In this document: piece by piece, positions 5,293 through 7,395 of the stretch | How positions within the stretch are numbered: position 1 is the stretch's first letter | How the letters are laid out: the number at the start of each line of letters is the position of its first letter | Assembly (NCBI GenBank): GCA_024278565.1 | Contig: JAJRSY010000295.1 | Location: forward strand, 1-7,395 | Length of the DNA stretch: 7,395 bases | From: Bacteroidota bacterium | Lineage (GTDB): Bacteria; Bacteroidota; Bacteroidia; Flavobacteriales; Flavobacteriaceae | Reading direction: 5' to 3' | Program-made: the position numbers and the translations under genes | The notes under the pieces: generated by a model | What the model saw: only the letters and a program-made list of their open reading frames with translations | What the model was told of the DNA's origin: nothing | The model's database searches: none

Positions 5293-6526
5293 AAAACGAT
5301 ATATTGTTTGGGTTATCTTGTTTCTAGGGCTTGTGTCATCGCAAAATATCACGGCACAGACCAATGAGCAAAAGGCACTGGAGGCCAAAAGGGAAAAACT
5401 CCAAAATGAGATAAGAGACATAAACCGATTGCTCTTTGCGGGGAAGAAAGAAAAGGGCAATGTGCTAGATCAAATGGATGCCCTTGATAAAAAAATCAAT
5501 GTACGCCAACAGTTGATACGGGTCACCAATCAGCAATCAAACCTGTTGAACCGCCAGATCAATGCCAATATCAAGAACATTACAAAGCTGCGGGAAGATT
5601 TAAAGACCTTGAAAGATGACTATGGCCTGATGATTCAAAAGTCATATCAAAACAGGTCACAGCAAAGCAGGTTGATGTTCTTGCTCTCTTCAGAAGATTT
5701 CTTTCAGGCCTTTAAGAGGATGCGGTACATGAAACAGTATACCGATTACAGAAGAGAACAGGGCGAGCAGATAGTCACCAAGACCGACGACCTTTCACGA
5801 CTCAACAAAGACCTGAACGAAGAACGAAAAACAAAGGAGGTGTTGATCGCCCAAAACCGTAAGGCGAAAAACCAATTGTTCAAAGAAATAGAATCTCAAA
5901 AAGCCCTGTTGGCATCGATCAGAAAAAATGAGAGCAAGTACATGGCCTCTATTCAAAAGAAGAAAAAGGAAGCCAAGAAGATCGATCGGCAGATTGAAAA
6001 TTTAATACGTAGTGTTATTGTTGCAGCAAATAAGAAAACGAACAAACAAACGGGAAAAAAAATAGTCACTGCGAACAAGTTTTTATTGACCCCAGAGGCG
6101 ACTGTTGTGGCCAAAAATTTCACGGCAAACAAGGGTAAATTGATCTGGCCCGTTGAAAAAGGCATTAAAAGCCAAGGGTTCGGGGTATACAATGATGCGG
6201 TCTATCCAGGTATAAAACATGAGAGCAACGGGGTTATCATTGCCACAGATCCCGGGGCAAGGGCACGGGCCATTTTTGAGGGTGAGGTCATAGCCATTCT
6301 GTCGGTCCCAGGGGGCAAAAAGGGGGTACAGATCAAACATGGTAATTTTATCAGCACCTATTACAACTTGTCGGATCTTTATGTGAAAAAGGGCGATATT
6401 GTGGCCGCCAAAGAAGAACTGGGTAAGATTTACACCAATCAGGCCAATGGTCAGACCCGTCTGAAATTTTATTTATACGAAGACACTTCACGCCTTAACC
6501 CAGAAGATTGGGTGTACCAGCTTTAG
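5282..6526 (+). CDS. envC: EnvC-like murein hydrolase activator (coiled coil plus degenerate LytM/M23 domain)
   Basis: A 414-residue periplasmic protein. It has a signal peptide (KKR, a hydrophobic stretch, cleavage near Ala25-Gln26), a long coiled coil from about 28 to 250 rich in Lys, Glu, Gln and Arg, and a C-terminal LytM/M23 domain at about 284-414 (starting KGKLIWPV). The metal-binding residues of active M23 peptidases are mostly missing. Where HxxxD is expected there is H313-ESN-G317, where YAHL is expected there is YYNL (360-363), and the final HxH is RLK (393-395). Escherichia coli EnvC also lacks these residues and works by activating amidases that split septal peptidoglycan, so an activator role is the best reading. 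The ATG at 5282 overlaps the DUF4292 stop by 11 nt. No ftsEX or amidase gene is in the window. No T-rich terminator follows. Confidence 0.93.
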   Translation: MIYKKRYIVWVILFLGLVSSQNITAQTNEQKALEAKREKLQNEIRDINRLLFAGKKEKGNVLDQMDALDKKINVRQQLIRVTNQQSNLLNRQINANIKNITKLREDLKTLKDDYGLMIQKSYQNRSQQSRLMFLLSSEDFFQAFKRMRYMKQYTDYRREQGEQIVTKTDDLSRLNKDLNEERKTKEVLIAQNRKAKNQLFKEIESQKALLASIRKNESKYMASIQKKKKEAKKIDRQIENLIRSVIVAANKKTNKQTGKKIVTANKFLLTPEATVVAKNFTANKGKLIWPVEKGIKSQGFGVYNDAVYPGIKHESNGVIIATDPGARARAIFEGEVIAILSVPGGKKGVQIKHGNFISTYYNLSDLYVKKGDIVAAKEELGKIYTNQANGQTRLKFYLYEDTSRLNPEDWVYQL

Positions 6527-6530
6527 GCCT

Positions 6531-6593
6531 ATCAACACTGCGAGAATAGACTAATAGACGCTAGACCTTAGACGTACTGGTTTTCAGTAAGTT
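6531..6593 (+). repeat. Dispersed intergenic repeat, copy 2
   Basis: The first 27 nt (6531-6557) match 53-79 with two differences. The whole segment through GGTTTTCAGTAAGTT (6579-6593) matches the reverse complement of 3459-3523 with gaps. It begins four nt after the envC stop codon, so with copy 3 it brackets the TPR-DUF4292-envC operon in opposite orientations. Confidence 0.7.
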
Positions 6594-6597
6594 GAAT

Positions 6598-6623
6598 AAA
6601 CCCGCCTACCAGCGGGCAGGTTT
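6598..6623. repeat. GC-rich REP-like palindrome
   Basis: AAACC at 6598-6602 pairs with GGTTT at 6619-6623, and GCC at 6604-6606 pairs with GGC at 6615-6617, with one mismatch between and a small loop. An alternative pairing is CCCGC (6601-6605) with GCGGG (6612-6616). The centre (CCCGCCTACCAGCGGGCAGG) resembles short palindromic repeats I recall as scattered in Bacteroidota intergenic DNA. Only TTTAAAA follows, so it is at best a weak terminator for the envC operon. Confidence 0.55.
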
Positions 6624-6744
6624 AAAATCCTAAACTATGTCCGACGAGTTAACAAGGTGATGGACAAGGCCGTACATTTCCTAAAAAAAGGCCATTTTAA
6701 AGGCACAGAAAGGCAAAACAACGCGAACAAAGTTAAAATATTGT

Positions 6745-6790
6745 TAAATTTGTACTATAATTTGTACTATAATTTGTACTATAATTTGTA
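6745..6790 (+). promoter_or_regulatory. Candidate promoter region of the terminal lipoprotein
   Basis: TAAATTTG at 6745-6752 fits the Bacteroidota -7 box, and TATAATTTG-type variants recur through the tandem repeat. I found no clear TTG at the right distance upstream of the perfect box, so which copy is used is unknown. Leaders of roughly 50-90 nt would result. Confidence 0.4.
6747..6790 (+). repeat. 12-bp tandem repeat, 3.7 copies, with promoter-like units
   Basis: The unit AATTTGTACTAT occurs perfectly at 6747-6758, 6759-6770 and 6771-6782, with a partial fourth copy to 6790. Each junction forms TATAAT (6756-6761, 6768-6773, 6780-6785), and the first unit completes TAAATTTG (6745-6752), a perfect TAnnTTTG. 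The array lies 57-101 nt before the ATG of the terminal lipoprotein. Perfect copies and a period near one helical turn make length variation through replication slippage plausible. Confidence 0.9.
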
Positions 6791-6847
6791 GGTGTAAAGA
6801 TCGGGGGTTATCTTTAAAGGGATTCCCGACCAAAAAACACCAAGAAA

Positions 6848-7395
6848 ATGAAAAATACATTTAAATGCTTTAAGATCATAAGTGCGGCATTACTGTTTTT
6901 GACAGTCACATCATGCCAAAAAGAAGAAGTATCGCCAGAACCACAAACAGGGGCGGTAATCGAAGAACAAGCTACAGAGCCCAACCAAATAGAGCTGGGC
7001 GAACAATTGGAGAACCCCTACTCGGTGGCCAATATGCAAAAGGCCCTGTTGAGCCTTAAAAAAAGCAAAAAACACAGCGAGGCCGCAAAAGGCAAAAAGA
7101 TAAAGGCCACGCACCTGTACATCAAGTTCGAGCCAAAGACCGAAAAAGAGCTCGATCTACTGAAGCAGGACAGCACCTTGATATTGTACGATTACCCGTT
7201 GGACAGGAACATAACAAAGCAGGGCGACTCGTACCATGACCCCTCGGTGCCCAAGAACCGGCCCACGCCCCAATACACCGCGGTAACTGTTGACAAGGCC
7301 CTGCCGAGCGGCGTAAAGCACCAAGTGCTCGAAAAATTGTATATTCCCGATGAAGATGGCGATGCCACTGCCAGCAAAAACAGTGACGAGGCCTC
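6848..7395 (+). CDS. Predicted surface lipoprotein of unknown function, 5' part only
   Basis: The frame opens at ATG 6848 and runs without a stop to the window end, giving the first 182 residues. The signal peptide ends in lipobox VTSC with Cys23. The next residues are QKEE, which fits the Bacteroidota lipoprotein export signal (K followed by two acidic residues just after the cysteine, as in the QKDDE type), so surface display is likely. The mature part has a Pro/Glu/Gln-rich linker (about 28-52), a block ENPYSVANMQKAL at 55-67, a Lys-rich segment (71-86), then a beta-rich domain with THLYIKFEPK (88-97), LILYDYPLD (111-119) and LYIPDEDGD (164-172). I recognise this ENPYSxxNMQKA...YDYPLD...IPDE arrangement from uncharacterised Bacteroidota lipoproteins, with no known activity. 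It is GC-rich for the window (35 and 38 G/C in the 60-base stretches from 7201 and 7261). The 3' end is cut off. Confidence 0.85.
   Translation, partial: MKNTFKCFKIISAALLFLTVTSCQKEEVSPEPQTGAVIEEQATEPNQIELGEQLENPYSVANMQKALLSLKKSKKHSEAAKGKKIKATHLYIKFEPKTEKELDLLKQDSTLILYDYPLDRNITKQGDSYHDPSVPKNRPTPQYTAVTVDKALPSGVKHQVLEKLYIPDEDGDATASKNSDEA

Larger units (their letters stand above)
6527..6847. other. Repeat-rich intergenic region between envC and the terminal lipoprotein
   Basis: There is no gene in these 321 bp. It holds copy 2 of the dispersed repeat (6531-6593), a GC-rich palindrome (6598-6623), a block shared with the start of the window (6629-6664), an A-rich purine stretch around 6680-6735, a 12-bp tandem array (6747-6790) and a leader with possible hairpins (6791-6841). 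The promoter of the downstream lipoprotein is very likely inside this region. Confidence 0.65.

Noticed and set aside
5282..6526. Active M23 endopeptidase
   Set aside because: The expected HxxxD and HxH zinc ligands are replaced, so an activator of other hydrolases is the better call.
6747..6790. CRISPR array
   Set aside because: The 12-bp units are directly adjacent with no spacers and no cas genes are present. It is a simple tandem repeat.

Overview
The window looks like chromosome from a marine-type member of the Flavobacteriaceae (Bacteroidota). The evidence is the gene order polysaccharide flippase, dut, TPR protein, DUF4292 lipoprotein, EnvC-like M23 protein. Also consistent are weak Shine-Dalgarno signals, one good Bacteroidota-type promoter (TTG, 19 nt, TAnnTTTG), short lipobox leaders, and a lipoprotein whose first mature residues match the Bacteroidota surface-export signal. 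I cannot name a genus.

Layout, all genes on the + strand. 1-403: a gene-poor stretch with one copy of a dispersed repeat. 404-904: a small lipoprotein of unknown function. 970-999: a predicted promoter very close to the next gene. 1013-2479: a MATE/MOP-fold polysaccharide flippase. 2604-3038: dUTPase. 3039-3558: about 520 bp without a gene, holding CAAT-type direct repeats, a 151-bp MITE-like inverted-repeat element, and an inverted copy of the dispersed repeat. 3559-6526: a tight three-gene operon of a secreted TPR protein, a DUF4292 lipoprotein and an EnvC-like degenerate LytM protein, with gaps of 3 nt and then an 11-nt overlap. 6527-6847: another repeat-rich stretch, with a second good copy of the dispersed repeat, a GC-rich palindrome, a 12-bp tandem array of promoter-like units and a leader able to form hairpins. 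6848 to the end: the first 182 codons of a predicted surface lipoprotein, cut by the window edge.

The coding genes mostly concern the cell envelope. The flippase moves lipid-linked glycans across the inner membrane. The TPR, DUF4292 and EnvC proteins are all exported and probably act in periplasm and outer-membrane upkeep or in peptidoglycan cleavage at division. dut is a housekeeping nucleotide enzyme that shares the locus. I see no defence island, CRISPR array, transposase, tRNA or rRNA. The most unusual material is between the genes: a diverged repeat family that brackets the TPR-DUF4292-envC operon in inverted orientation, a MITE-like element, and a tandem repeat in the likely promoter of the terminal lipoprotein. 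I do not see a clearly new multi-gene system.
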